Source: Warburgia ugandensis (Eukaryota; Streptophyta; Magnoliopsida; Canellales; Canellaceae). Taken from it: a DNA stretch of 64,000 nt. Within the stretch, counting starts at the first letter, position 1. Each line of letters starts with the position of its first letter. Location: NCBI GenBank assembly GCA_035236585.1, contig CP141132.1:51587880-51651879 (forward strand). The letters are read 5' to 3'. Below the pieces are notes generated by a model that saw nothing but the letters and a program-made list of their open reading frames with translations, did no database searches and was not told where the DNA came from. This document shows positions 47,761-58,478 of this stretch, piece after piece. Both the position numbers and the translations under genes were made by a program.

Positions 47761-48720
47761 TGTGAAACCTTGGCCAATGAGGGCGGCCTGATGAGGGTAG
47801 GCCAAGAGGGCTGGCAGGCTTCTAGGCAAGGTGAGAGACTGAGAGTTAGTCCCACATCGCTAGGGGAAAAGTTACTGGGCTCTTGATAAGAGTGCTGAGG
47901 ACTTTCATTGCAACGAGGCCTTTTCCCTGGGCAACTGGGGAAGAACAAAACTGTGCAGGGTGTATGGGCACTCTGGCAAGGACAATATAGTTGCAGGGTG
48001 TGGGCCCTCGGGCTATTAAAATTGGTATCAGAGCCAGACCCCGACCTGATGTGGGTGGCTAGCCGCATGCGGGCGCTCGCATGTCCCCTAAGGGGGAGAG
48101 GTTGTGAAGACTTGGCCGATGAGGGCTGGCAGATGAGGGTGGGCCAAGAGGGCTGGCAGGCTTCTAAGCTGGCAAGCTTCTAGGCAAGGTGAGGCTTGAG
48201 AGTTAGTCCCACATCGGCTAGGGGGTTGATGGGCCTGAGTTATAAGGGGGAATGCCTCCCTTCACAGTAACGACCGGTTTTCCCCTAGACGTGGGGGAAG
48301 AGCAAAACCCATGGCACATGAGTGCGCATGGGACAATATCGTTAGTGTGGGCCCGACGGGGTTGTGACAAGTGGTATCAAAACCAGACCCCGACCCCGAG
48401 GGTGGATGGCTAACCGCATGCGGGCACTCGGCGTGTGACACGCGGGGACGCGTGTCCCCTAAGGGGGAGAGGGCTAGCCTTGGCTGATGAGAACAGGCAA
48501 ATGAGGGCGAGCCAAGAGGGCTGGCAGGCTTCTAGGCAAGGTGAGGCTTGAGAGTTAGTCCCACATCGGCTAGGGGGTGATGGGCCTGAGTTATAAGGGG
48601 GAATGCCTCCCTTCACAGTAACAACCGGTTTTCCCCTAGACAAGGGGGAAGAGCAAAACCCGTGGCATGTGAGTGTGCACGGGACAATATTGTTACTATG
48701 GGCTCGACGGGGTTGTGACA
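47761..48720 (+). mobile_element. Tandem TRIM: three LTRs and two internal domains, 960 bp
   Basis: Starts TGTGAAACCTTGGCC and ends GGGGTTGTGACA, with a perfect 5-bp duplication TCAAG on each side. LTR copies lie at 47,761-48,020, 48,103-48,369 and about 48,473-48,720, each with GGCTGGCAGGCTTCTA, TTAGTCCCACATCG and GGGACAATAT-type words. After LTRs 1 and 2 come primer sites TGGTATCAGAGCCAG (48,023-48,037) and TGGTATCAAAACCAG (48,372-48,386), of the initiator-Met type. Each internal domain is only 80-100 bp and ends in a polypurine tract, AAGGGGGAGAGG. No coding capacity, so it was mobilised by another element. It is GC-rich next to its host sequence and produces chance frames on both strands. 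Confidence 0.88.
48023..48037 (+). other. TRIM primer-binding site 1 (tRNA-iMet type)
   Basis: TGGTATCAGAGCCAG directly after LTR copy 1 is the standard initiator-Met primer site of plant TRIM and Copia elements. A second, altered copy follows LTR 2 at 48,372-48,386. Confidence 0.85.
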
Positions 48721-48725
48721 TCAAG

Positions 48726-49386
48726 TAAGACGATATCATCTGCAAATAGCATGCACCATGGAATCTCCTCGTATAGATGTTTTGTTAACTCATCCATAAC
48801 CAATGTGAAAAGGAGTGGTCTTAATGCCAATCCTTGGTGCAATCTTATAGTGACAGAAAAATCACCAATCTTGCCACTAGTGGTCTTAACATTTGTTACC
48901 GCTCCCTCATACATATCTTTAATTATGTCTATATACCATAGCTAAACCCCTTTCTCGCCCAATACCCTCCATATTAACTCATTAAGGACTCTATCATAAG
49001 CTTTCTCTAAGTTAATAAAGATCATGTGGAGTTCTTTCCTCCTCTCCCTATATTTCTTTATTAATTGTTTTAGTAAGAAAATAGCTTCCATGATAGATCT
49101 CGTAGGCATGAAAACAAATTGGTTCTTTTATACACTTCTTTCATGTCGTAAACTCATCTCTATCACTCTTTCAAAAAGTTTCATATTGTCGCACATAAGT
49201 TTGATCTCTTGATAATTAGTGCAGCTCTATATGTCTCCTTTATTCTTTTAAATTGGTACAATCAAGCTTTTCCTCCATTCATTTGGCATTTTCTTTGATT
49301 TTATAATCTTGTTAAACAACTTGGTCAACCAAACTACTCCCATATATCTCATATGTTTCCAAACCTCTATTGGTAATACCATCGAG
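48726..49386 (-). pseudogene. LINE ORF2, reverse transcriptase core
   Basis: Minus-strand frame. From 49,386 downwards come a GLETYERYMGVVWLTKLFN word and MPNEWRKS. LEKAYDRV-like motif A reads INLEKAYDRVLNELIW; then DMYEGAVTNVKTTSGKIGDF, VTIRLHQGLALRP (the HQGSALSP position), LVMDELTKHLYEEIPWCMLF, and the catalytic motif FADDIVL at 48,726-48,746. Several stop codons interrupt the upstream half, while 48,696-48,914 is open. The TRIM interrupts immediately after the catalytic motif, and the 5.15-kb LTR interrupts the upstream end at 49,386. Confidence 0.88.
49382..49386. other. Target-site duplication TCGAG (left) of the 5.15-kb LTR
   Basis: Matches 54,542-54,546 perfectly. Both lie in the LINE, which resumes at 54,547. 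Confidence 0.88.
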
Positions 49387-49954
49387 TGTAATAACCCCAA
49401 TTTTTGTAAATTGATTGAGAAAATCAATTTAGTTTGAATTTTTAGAAATTCTAGGATGGAATATTAGGTTATTGGAAATTCCCTTTTTATAGACATTAAA
49501 ACATGATTTAAAACTTATAAATTATGAATGTACTTGAAACATTGATCGAAATGACGCCAAGTATGTTCAATTCCGAGTTAAAATGAAAAATCCCTAATTT
49601 TCTTCATTTTTATGAATAAAAGAGTAAAATGGTAATTTTACCCATAATTGAGATCTAAGACATTAATATTTAGAATGTACTTAGAAATATGATTCCAACA
49701 CCACTAAGTGCACTCAATTCCTAGTTTGGGAGAATAGAATGGATTTTTCTCCATAAAAGGGAAAAATGGTCCTTTCACACCTTCGTGGGCCCCACAAATG
49801 CATCCAACGGTCAGAAAACATGTAATGAGTAGTAAAAGCACTACCATTTGATATTGGATAAGGAGGTGGTAGTGGAGGATCCAATGTTAACTTAATATTC
49901 AAAAGAATTGAAACATAATTATTACAAATAATTATGAAAATTTCAAAAAACATC

Positions 49955-49963
49955 TATAAATAC
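49955..49963 (+). promoter_or_regulatory. TATA-like box of the 5.15-kb LTR
   Basis: TATAAATAC about 570 bp from the LTR start, at a position comparable to the box at 16,111-16,120 in the related solo LTR; this supports plus-strand orientation. Confidence 0.5.
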
Positions 49964-52900
49964 AACCTAAAAAATCCTCCAAAAATGTTCATAAAATTTA
50001 CCACGAAATTATATTGCTTCCCCTACAAAACCAGATCTAGATTCATTCCCAAATTTCCAAAACTCCAAAAAAATCTCTCGTCTTTCACTTTCTCTCTCGT
50101 CTCTCTAATTGGAGTAAGAGACCTAAATTCAATTAGGCACTTTGTTTCAAATCAAATCTCACAAATCGCACCAATCATATTATCCTAGATTACCTTATCA
50201 ACAAAATGTCAAAAGAAAATTCAAGATCCAATGGTTCAAACAATAGAAAATCATAAGACAAGCAGTTCTTGGGCAATCTTATCATCAAGTGGATATTCCT
50301 TTAAATTGGGTTGTAAGACCAATGTTTTTCTCCAAGGAGGTAGGTGAAAATTCTTGCCACACTTATTTCATGTTAATTTATATATATTTTATTTTTCTAA
50401 AATTAGTTTTAGGTTAATAAAAATCAAGTAAGGATAAGAGCCCTTAAATTTGAGATGATGGAGGGCTCAGATGGAAAATCTGAGCCATCCAATCAATCCA
50501 AAAGGGTCCAAAACCCCTAGTGTAAAATTTTCATGAAATTTAATCAAGTTTTGAACCTTTTATTGAAAAGGAATTGATTGGATAGTCCAAAAGGACTGTT
50601 CGATCTTCCTAAAAAGATCGGATCCTGGGACATCACAGCAAGACACTGAACAAAAATGAACCCTGTAGGAGAATCTCCCTGCATGCACTCCACGTGCGAC
50701 GCCGTCCCGGCAAAACAACCGCACGATAGTGCCAATCTTGAGAACGCGTTACAGCATGCATCTCTGTAATGGGAGCGCGCTGACCATTTTGCCTGACCTG
50801 CCGCTCCGCATGACTGATCACAACCATTTGTTCCACTAGGCCCAAATCAAATCTAGACCCTCAGAACGACTGTGAACTTCAGTCCCTAATTGTAGAGTCA
50901 TTTGAACTCCAAATTAAGATCAGAAAGGAAGCTATGAAAAGCATGTAATGTCAATTTTCTTTTGAAATCATAAAATTTATAAAATGCTTCAAGAAACTTT
51001 CTATTTTTAGGATTTAAGTTCCTAATTTTCATGATCTTCAAGATCTGAGATGGTCAAATCTTGGGGATCTAATGCAATGGTGATATAATGCTAAAATCAA
51101 GTAATATCCATGATTTATTTTGATAGATTTAACATAAAATGAGGAATCCACCCTTTATGGTAGAAAAACCCTAAAAATACAAAGGGACCTACTTGATCAA
51201 TAAGATCAAGCATGATCAGACCCTTTGGATGGGTTGTATGAATGGGATTATGATGAAATCTAGTTAGACCATGGATTAAATGTGACAAAAAACAAGTGAA
51301 TATGATCTTTGGATCTTAATGGATTAAAAGCCCTAAATATAATTAAAACCCTTGATTAAAAAAAAAAGATCTAAGATCTAATCGTTGGATCATAAATAAA
51401 AGTTTCTAATAATCTTAATCTAATTAGTTTACTTGTCTTTTATTTGATAATAGAATTGAAAATGTGATTTATGTTATAAACTACGAAGCATGATAGTATA
51501 ATTCTTAAATGTTAGCATGCTATGCTATTAGATTGTTATAATAGGTTGGCAGATTTAATTGTCTTAGGGCCATGTTAGTTTAAATTTGAGATTTTAGCAT
51601 GATTTCATTTGATTAGTAGTACATTTCATGTATTTCATAACTTAAGATCATGCTAGTTTAAGTATAGTTTTATTTCATTAGGTTAAGTTACATTCATAGG
51701 AAGCATGCTAGTATAAATAATTGTTAAATTTATATTGGATTTATGCTTTAAAGTTTATGATTTACTTATTGTAAAATTTTATTTGTATATTCAAATGTTA
51801 AGTAGTTGTTAAGATATATTGAGCATAAATCACTAAACATGTAAACTAATGGAATATAGAGATTCATGGACAATTAAGATGAGTGAATGACTTTGAATAA
51901 ATATTAGTAAGGGCTATAGTTAGTAGGAATATAAGGATTATCAAATCCTTGGCCCAAAATAGGAGAATAATAAACCCCATGAATGACATTTTAAATGTTC
52001 ATGGATTTAATTAAAATCAATCAGAAAGAGTACTTCAGATAAAATGCTCATAGGAACCTTATGAAAGGTGGAGCTAAGGTCACTCTAGTGAATGTTAAAC
52101 ATGGTGGTTGAGGGAGTTCTCTAATAGAGCCTCGCTCTTCCTCTACCTTCCATTGATGTTTGTGAGGTCTAAACGCCTCCTTACATGAGGATTGAGGTAA
52201 CCACTTTTGTGTTCAACCATTCAACTAGTAAGCCTTAGTCAATTGGAAATAAGAGGAGCTGTCTATACTTTGGATAGAATAAGCTATCTTCAACCAGTAA
52301 ATCATTAACTAGTTGAATAATAATTATAAGAGCATAAAAGGTTAGTAAATTATCTAATCCTAATAAAATTGTAAGTATAATAAGGATGATCAATCAAGAT
52401 CCATAAGATCTTGAATGATTAAGAACAATAAGAATCCTAATGTTTTATTTTAGTATATATCTATGTATGTCTGTTGTAGACAAATCTAGATAGAGAATCC
52501 AAACCCTTTATCAAATATGATTCAAGGAAGAGAACTAAGATCATCCTCCTTAGGCATGATCAAACAACTAAACTTAGATCAAAGAAAAACTAGATGATAG
52601 AAGATCTAAACTATTGATCTTTATCAACAAGTATAAATTGTTGATCATAGGATCTATGAAAGATCAAGATCAAAGAAAGGAATACACAAAGACATAGAAT
52701 AGAAAATACTTAGATTTGAAAGATTAGAAGCTCATTCTAACTGTCAGATCTATTGATCAATACTATCTGAGGAAGATAGATCATAATAGGACACAATATT
52801 TAGATCCTTTATATCAAAGGACAAGATTAGACAAAGAATATAGATAGGATCAAAAATATAGGATTACCCAAATTGTATAAATATTAACAGTATGTATGAA

Positions 52901-54073
52901 TTTATAGATTTCATACGTTAATCAGGATCATGGAAAATTTGAAGAGATGAATCATTACTTGAAGGTAGGAGGATTTTATGAATGCATCTATATGAGAAAT
53001 ACATGATCTTATGTCTAGAAATGTTGACAAGTATAATGTAAATACTTGTATTAAATCCATTGAAAACCCTTATGATCCAACCAAAACACATATGAAATGG
53101 TTAAGTTAGAACCGAGGAAAACAGTAAGGGAATAGGGAACTAGAAGGTATTCCAGCCTTGGATAAACAAACAAATTGTTTGATAAGTATAAAATCAATAT
53201 ATGGGAATCATTCATATAGAATGGTGATCCCTAAACTTACATGAACATGGGTATCATTCATTGTAAATGATGACCCTAAGTTTGAAGTGAAATCCTATCC
53301 TCGGTATAAGAATACCAAAATACGAGGATGATGCTATAAACAGACAAGATATCTGATAAGTAAAAGAATACTTTATATACAAGCAAGGAGGCTTGTGGTT
53401 TTTGTTTTAAACAGGCATATGCCTGGGGATGCTATGCTAGGAGGGTTATAAGGGTTTGACCACTTGCTCTCCGAAATGCAATATATATGATGAGACCATG
53501 CCCAAAAAGAGGTAAAATGTCGGGTGGGGCAACTATGGGAAGGCCACCACTGTGATGGTCTATCTTCCCATATATACATGACAAAGATGATTTTCCCACA
53601 CTTGGTATCCATGGAGTATGAAAGCAGTTATCTGAGTGCACTGGTATGGATCAAACTACAGCATAGTAGTCCTTTGAGTATTTTGCATTATGATGCATAG
53701 CATAATGAGATGTTGATATTGCCCAAATAAGGGAGTATTTTCCCAGCAGAGTCTAGATGTTTTATCAACTCAGTATGGCTGAGTGTAATGATAATACCCA
53801 AATGATGGAGTATTTTCCTACAAAGTCTGGATGATTGATCAACTTAGTGTGTCTGAGTGTGCCTATTGATGCTTGAGATATTAACTATTTTTCACGATTT
53901 TCACCTTATATATATATATAAGACATATACAATCTATATGTCTAAGGATGTACATATATGATAAAGTAAAGAGATTGATCCATGAGTATGTTTATGAACA
54001 ATGGGATTATCAAGTATTAGGATTACACTATCAAATTATTATGCTTTTTAAATCTGCTACCAAGCATAGCTTA

Positions 54074-54113
54074 CTGAGATATTGTAAATGTTTGAATGTT
54101 TACAATATCTCAG
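54074..54113. other. Perfect 15-bp hairpin with 10-nt loop
   Basis: CTGAGATATTGTAAA (54,074-54,088), loop TGTTTGAATG, then the exact complement (54,099-54,113). It lies about 430 bp from the LTR end. A smaller hairpin is in the same context at 16,936-16,953. Could be an RNA structure of the R region, a 3'-end processing element, or chance. Confidence 0.8.
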
Positions 54114-54546
54114 ATACAGTGAAGGAGAATTAGGAGCTCAAGACTTAAGAATACTTGGAAGAATAATCAATCAGGGTATATTCCTTGAAGACATGTATTT
54201 TTATTTGAGAGCATTGTATTGTATTGAGAGTTTTTATTGTATGGTGAACTTTGGAATTTGAATTATATAATTTGGACAAGTATTGTATTGATACCTGGGC
54301 TATACTGTTAATCGTTAGATGGATTCTGGAATTTAAGAAAAGTATATTCCATCAATGGAATTTTATCTTGTACAAAAATCTACTTATGTTATGTATGAAG
54401 TGATGACTTGGGTTTTACAAAACAAGTTCTAAAGAAAAGAATTTCTACTGCTTTGTTTTGCAAAAAAAAATTACTACTAAGGAGACCCTACCTTTGAAAA
54501 ATGTATTACAAAATGAGTTACAAAAAACCCAAGTCACCACATCGAG

Positions 54547-54917
54547 CCCCATGTGCTTTCCTGATTTCATCTTTTTTAAGGCATCTTTTAGTTTACTTAT
54601 TCTAATCCTACCCTCATATCTATAATTTATAATGTTATTCAGGTTTGCAGTATCTTCAATTCCTATATTCTCATAGCCATTTTCATTTAACAATTTTGAA
54701 AGTAAGTTTCCCACCTTTATTTGATCTTGTCATCTTTGACTAGTACCTTTTATCATCACTTCTAATGCAGCTAACACGATCTAAGTCCTTACCTTTCTGT
54801 TCTCTTATTTTTGCAAGTTTAAACACATATTTCTCACCTTCTCCTAATCCTAGCCTACTATAGAGGTCCTCATATGCCTTAAGTTTAGCTTCACTAACTA
54901 TTCTCTTAGTAAGTGAA
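54547..54917 (-). pseudogene. LINE ORF2, region just upstream of and entering RT
   Basis: Minus strand from about 54,917: SLTKRIVSEAKLKAYEDLYS, RLGLGEGEKYVFKLAKIREQ and KGKDLDRVSCIRSDD, the arginine/lysine-rich linker before RT in plant RTE elements (TKRAVSEAK...YEDLYQRLG...EGEK). A second frame at 54,714-54,547 continues with LLSKLLNENGYENI and RISKLKDALKKMKSGKHMGL, matching the KMKSGKAxGPD word at the start of RT. The two lie in different frames, so there is a frameshift near 54,715-54,740. The LINE end at about 54,917 is judged from where the integrase of element B resumes (TPYHPQT). Confidence 0.85.
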
Positions 54918-55190
54918 TAACTACCCCTTATCATCCTCAGACAGGTGAACAAGTAGAAGTGTCTACTAGAGAAATAAAGCATATTTTAGAAAAGATAGTC
55001 AATGTAGATAGGAAAGACTAGTCTTTGAGGCTTGGTGACACTTGATGGGCCTATTATACTTCATTTAAAACTCTTATAGGCATGTCTCCCTACCACATGG
55101 TCTATGGAAAGCCTACCACTTACTAGTAAAAGTTGCGCATAAAGCATATTGGGCAATCAAAAAGCTCAATTTTGACTTAGATATTGTAGG
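54918..55190 (+). pseudogene. Integrase, later core part, element B
   Basis: Readable words are [40 protein letters not shown] and HKAYWAIKKLNFDLD, corresponding to the last third of an Athila integrase. It resumes immediately after the LINE and stops near 55,190 where element E begins. Broken. Confidence 0.83.
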
Positions 55191-57607
55191 AACCCACTGA
55201 AAATGGTGTAGGAAAGTAATTGCATAAAATTAGAAATTACAATTAAGAGAAACTAGCTAAAATTAAAACTAAGCAATGGAATTTGAAACTTACCTAAATA
55301 ATATACACTTAATAAAAGAATGTAATGCAAAACAAGCATGAATTAAACTAAGCAACTAACTTAAGGAAACTACTAAAAAGGAAACTTTCCTAATTTAACA
55401 CTTCCTAAACAAGAAACTTTCTAAGAGTCAAAAAGGAAACTTTTTAAACCTAAACTAAGATGCAAACAACTAAATAGAAATTTCTAAAACAACATTAAGC
55501 AACTCAATTAAATAAAAATTAAAGAGGAAAATGAACTAGTACCATGCACATGATCCATGGAGTGTGTGCATGATTCATAAGTTCAAAGATGGCTTAACAT
55601 GATGAACTAAATGGAAACTATCATGCAATCTAATCATGACACTTAACAAACAATTAAAGAGTGAAATGGGGTCCTAAGGATGTAAGCAAGTAAGATGTTT
55701 AGATGGCTAGAAACTAAGCATAAAGATTGAAGGAAGAAATTTCTTGGTTTCAAGTACTTCAGAACATTAGCTTAAATCAAGCATATAAAGCAACTAAAAC
55801 AATAACTTTTAAGTAAGATAACAATCAGATCTAAAGTACTTTGATAATGGAAACATTCAATAACAATAACTGTAAAAAAAATTCATTAATTACTGGCAGA
55901 ATTCAAAGTTGGAGTTTGTGCACTATTCAAACTTCTAAAACTTGATCTTAACTACAAAAAAAAAAAAAAAAAAAAACTCAATTTAAAGCTTTCAATCTAA
56001 AGTATGATGACATGCATATAAAACCTAGAAAGGAATTCAAGAGAAAATAAGGGTAATAAGATGAACTATAGGAAGGAAAATTCACCTAAACTAAGGTGAA
56101 TCTAAGGTAGAAAAGGTGCAAGACTAAGGAAAGAAACCAAGGCTTGAAGTTATCCCTTGTCTTGGTTGTCTCTATTAGAGAAGATTTAAGTTACATGTTG
56201 ATTAAATAAGTAAAGGAAACTAGAGACTTGAAGAAATAAACAAAGGACATAAGGGCTAGAACTATGCATATGGAATTCAAGAACAAAACAAGAGCAAATT
56301 AAGATAATGAAACTAATGAAAAGAAAGCAACTACTAACCTAAATTGGAGAGAAATTAACAAGATAAATAACTAGAAATCCAAAGGAATAAAAGCACCAAA
56401 TAAAACTCAAAGGCCAAGCTACAAGGAACATCAAAAGAAAGCCAGAATTGAAGGTTGTCTCACCTAACCTCTACTTAGTAGAAAACATGGAAGGCCTTTG
56501 AATTTACAGATGAATTGTTTCCATTTTGGTGAAGGCTCACTCTAGGAAAGGGAAGTGGATCTAGATCTAGGAATTCAATTAGGAAAGTTAGGTAGAGAGT
56601 GAGGGAGGAAAGTTAGGTGGAACATGATGTAAGTAAGATGACATAATAGGGTGACATGGTTGGTTTCCAACTTAAGTAAGTGGGTAGGTGTGGAACTCCT
56701 CCAATCCTAATAGGATGGTGATTGGTTGGAATGTAGAGATAAAATGAAAAAAATATATTAGGAAAAAGATGAGGAAAACTTATGATTTTGATATGCTTTG
56801 AATGAAGATAGATCTACAGGTTTCCAACTTAGGAAAACACCTTAATATGATGGCTCCCTCTCTACTGCAAAAGCATGGGACCCTAAGATAGATGGGGGAA
56901 AAAGAATTGGAAAGTGTGATTTTCTCTGTTAATGGGTCCACCAATGCATGATCGTCTTACCTTATACAAATATCTCTTAAAATCTCTTGAAAATCACACT
57001 TTTAACATAGGATAGTTGCTTAAATTGATGCTCTAATTGTGTGGCTCCATGTGATAGTCATCCAAGCCTTGATAGGTCACTTTGATGGCTCTTTCCTTGG
57101 TGGCTTAAGTGGCTTCAAGGCTTAAGTAGCTTGGCTTGCTTAGGTTTCCTAGATGGACTAGGAAACCTTAGGAATGGCTTCAATTATCATACAAAGTGAT
57201 TGAAATGCACGACTTGTTGAAATTGATCATTTGAGTCACCTTTTATGCTTCCCACTACCTTCCTTTTCTTGCCCTAAGCTAGTCTTAAAGCTCGATCAAC
57301 TTTGGATTGATGACATTTGGGCTTTCATTTAATCTTTTTATCTTTATCTTCAATTCTAGTCTTGGTCAATCTCGGCCTATGGATCACCTTCTCAACACGT
57401 ACAAAAGTTGAAAAATGCTTATTAAATGTTAGAAAATTATGACCATTCACATACTTACTCTAGATTAGCTCCTAAACCTACAAAATATCAAACATCTAAA
57501 TTATTAGGTTAGAAATGCATGTATTACAATTTTTAAAAACAACTCTAGAAATAACTCTATATTTTATAACACATGGGCCACTAATTAGGTACTTTTTACC
57601 CTTATCA
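55191..57607 (-). repeat. 3' LTR of element E (LTR type 2)
   Basis: On the minus strand it starts TGATAAGGGTAAAAAGTACC at 57,607 and continues GTGTTATAAAATATAGAG and TACATGCATTTCTAACC, as in the LTRs at 33,764 and 61,121. The end near 55,191-55,290 is blurred. An A21 run lies at 55,956-55,976. No gene seen. Confidence 0.75.
55956..55976. repeat. A21 homopolymer
   Basis: Uninterrupted run in the element E LTR; its length in an assembly should be treated with caution. Confidence 0.9.
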
Positions 57608-58421
57608 CACCCCCAACCTGTATTTTGCTAGTCCCAAAGCATGCAAAAAATAAAACACAAATAGTTTCATTTTTGTAGGTACTCATGATTGCATTTAGCA
57701 TATGCAACAAGCCCTTAAACCCTTAGGTTACCCCTATTGGACGAGTTAAGCCTCATGAGGGTTTGTAGTGAATGTACCCAAAAGATTTCATAAGGCTAAG
57801 TCCTTTTATTTATCTTAGAGAGTTGTGATCCATTAATACTCTACTTCTTTTAACAACTTAATAAATTTGAATGAGAAATTCTACAAATTACCCACATACC
57901 AAAGCCATTTTATTCTAGATATATCTTGAAGTGTAGTGTGTCCACAAGCTACATAAGCTAGGACTTCTCAATAGATATTCTTATTGCTCCATTGAAAAGT
58001 TGTCTTGACCTCAAATCCTCATGGGTATATAGTTAAAAATGAAGCTCTCAAATAAATAATTGTCAAACAAAATCCACTCACTATGTGATCGAATTCAAAT
58101 ATACTAATGGTTCATATAATGTAATGAGTAATAATGAGATGAAGATGCGATCCCTTAGAATGGATGCCATTACCAAGACCAATTGAAATGGTTCACCTTA
58201 ATTCCTTCCTATTTATATCCTCCTCAAGGCTATATTCCACTTAAAATCAATAGGGATTTAGATGGGACAAAAAAATTTCTTAGGTAGAGTTATGAATAGA
58301 TGGGTATAAGGATTCAAAGTTTCAAATCTAAGTAGATGTCTTCAATTGATGTAGGACATTCTTTGAATTTTCACTATACTGAAGTGAATATCTCTTATGT
58401 ATTTTCCTTTCTATTTTTTTG

Positions 58422-58478
<57 letters not shown>

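Larger units (their letters stand above)
49387..54541 (+). mobile_element. Solo LTR of 5.15 kb, probable chromovirus-type Ty3/gypsy
   Basis: Starts TGTAATAACCCCAATTTTTG, nearly as the minus-strand solo LTR at 13,835-16,536, and ends AAGTCACCACA. A perfect TCGAG duplication brackets it. A TATA-like box lies at 49,955, a perfect 15-bp hairpin at 54,074-54,113 after ACCAAGCATAGCTTAC, and an imperfect inverted pair (TGACTTGGGTTTTACAAAAC against its complement) in the last 140 bp. No primer site, polypurine tract or protein domain is seen, which points to a single LTR despite the length. 51,930-52,290 resembles the leaders of elements A and B. 52,370-52,870 is rich in GATC words. Frames at 49,934-50,188, 50,544-50,845 and 53,373-53,641 are not recognisable genes. 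Chromovirus affiliation is tentative. Confidence 0.75.
46966..54917 (-). mobile_element. RTE-type LINE, 5'-truncated, split twice
   Basis: Minus-strand non-LTR retrotransposon in three pieces: 54,547-54,917 (upstream of and start of RT), 48,726-49,386 (RT core), and 46,966-47,755 (after RT to 3' end). A TRIM (47,761-48,720) and a 5.15-kb solo LTR (49,387-54,541) separate the pieces. There is no endonuclease part, so it is 5'-truncated, as is usual for LINEs. The 3' end is a GAT/GGT-rich microsatellite (plus strand CATCACCATCACC... at 46,977-47,006), which is typical of RTE-clade tails. RTE assignment rests on the RT wording and the conserved C-terminal segment. No target-site duplication was recognised; target sequence appears to have been lost at insertion. 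Confidence 0.87.
33764..55190 (+). mobile_element. Athila-like element B with three nested insertions (fossil)
   Basis: Parts in order: 5' LTR about 33,764-36,445, primer site 36,446, leader, gag about 37,745-39,190, gag end and protease 39,190-39,624 and 44,396-44,890, RT about 44,890-45,930, RNase H to about 46,300, integrase 46,394-46,965 and 54,918-55,190. Element C lies in protease and an RTE LINE (itself interrupted twice) in integrase. At about 55,190 the minus-strand element E begins, and B's own 3' end is not recognised in the window. Protein style (VVPKKS, TTGWRVCIDYQTLN, VGVDYVSKWVEA, HKAYWAIKKLNFDL) is that of the Athila clade of Ty3/gypsy. Broken, with many breaks; old relative to its passengers. 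Confidence 0.85.

Noticed and set aside
47761-48720. Cassandra-type TRIM with 5S rRNA in the LTR
   Set aside because: I looked for 5S internal promoter-like sequence in the three LTR copies and saw none.
47736-48745. Frames of 90-111 codons on both strands near the TRIM
   Set aside because: They fall across LTR, primer site and polypurine parts of the TRIM, so they are GC-driven chance frames. The short FADDIVL-bearing frame here belongs to the LINE.
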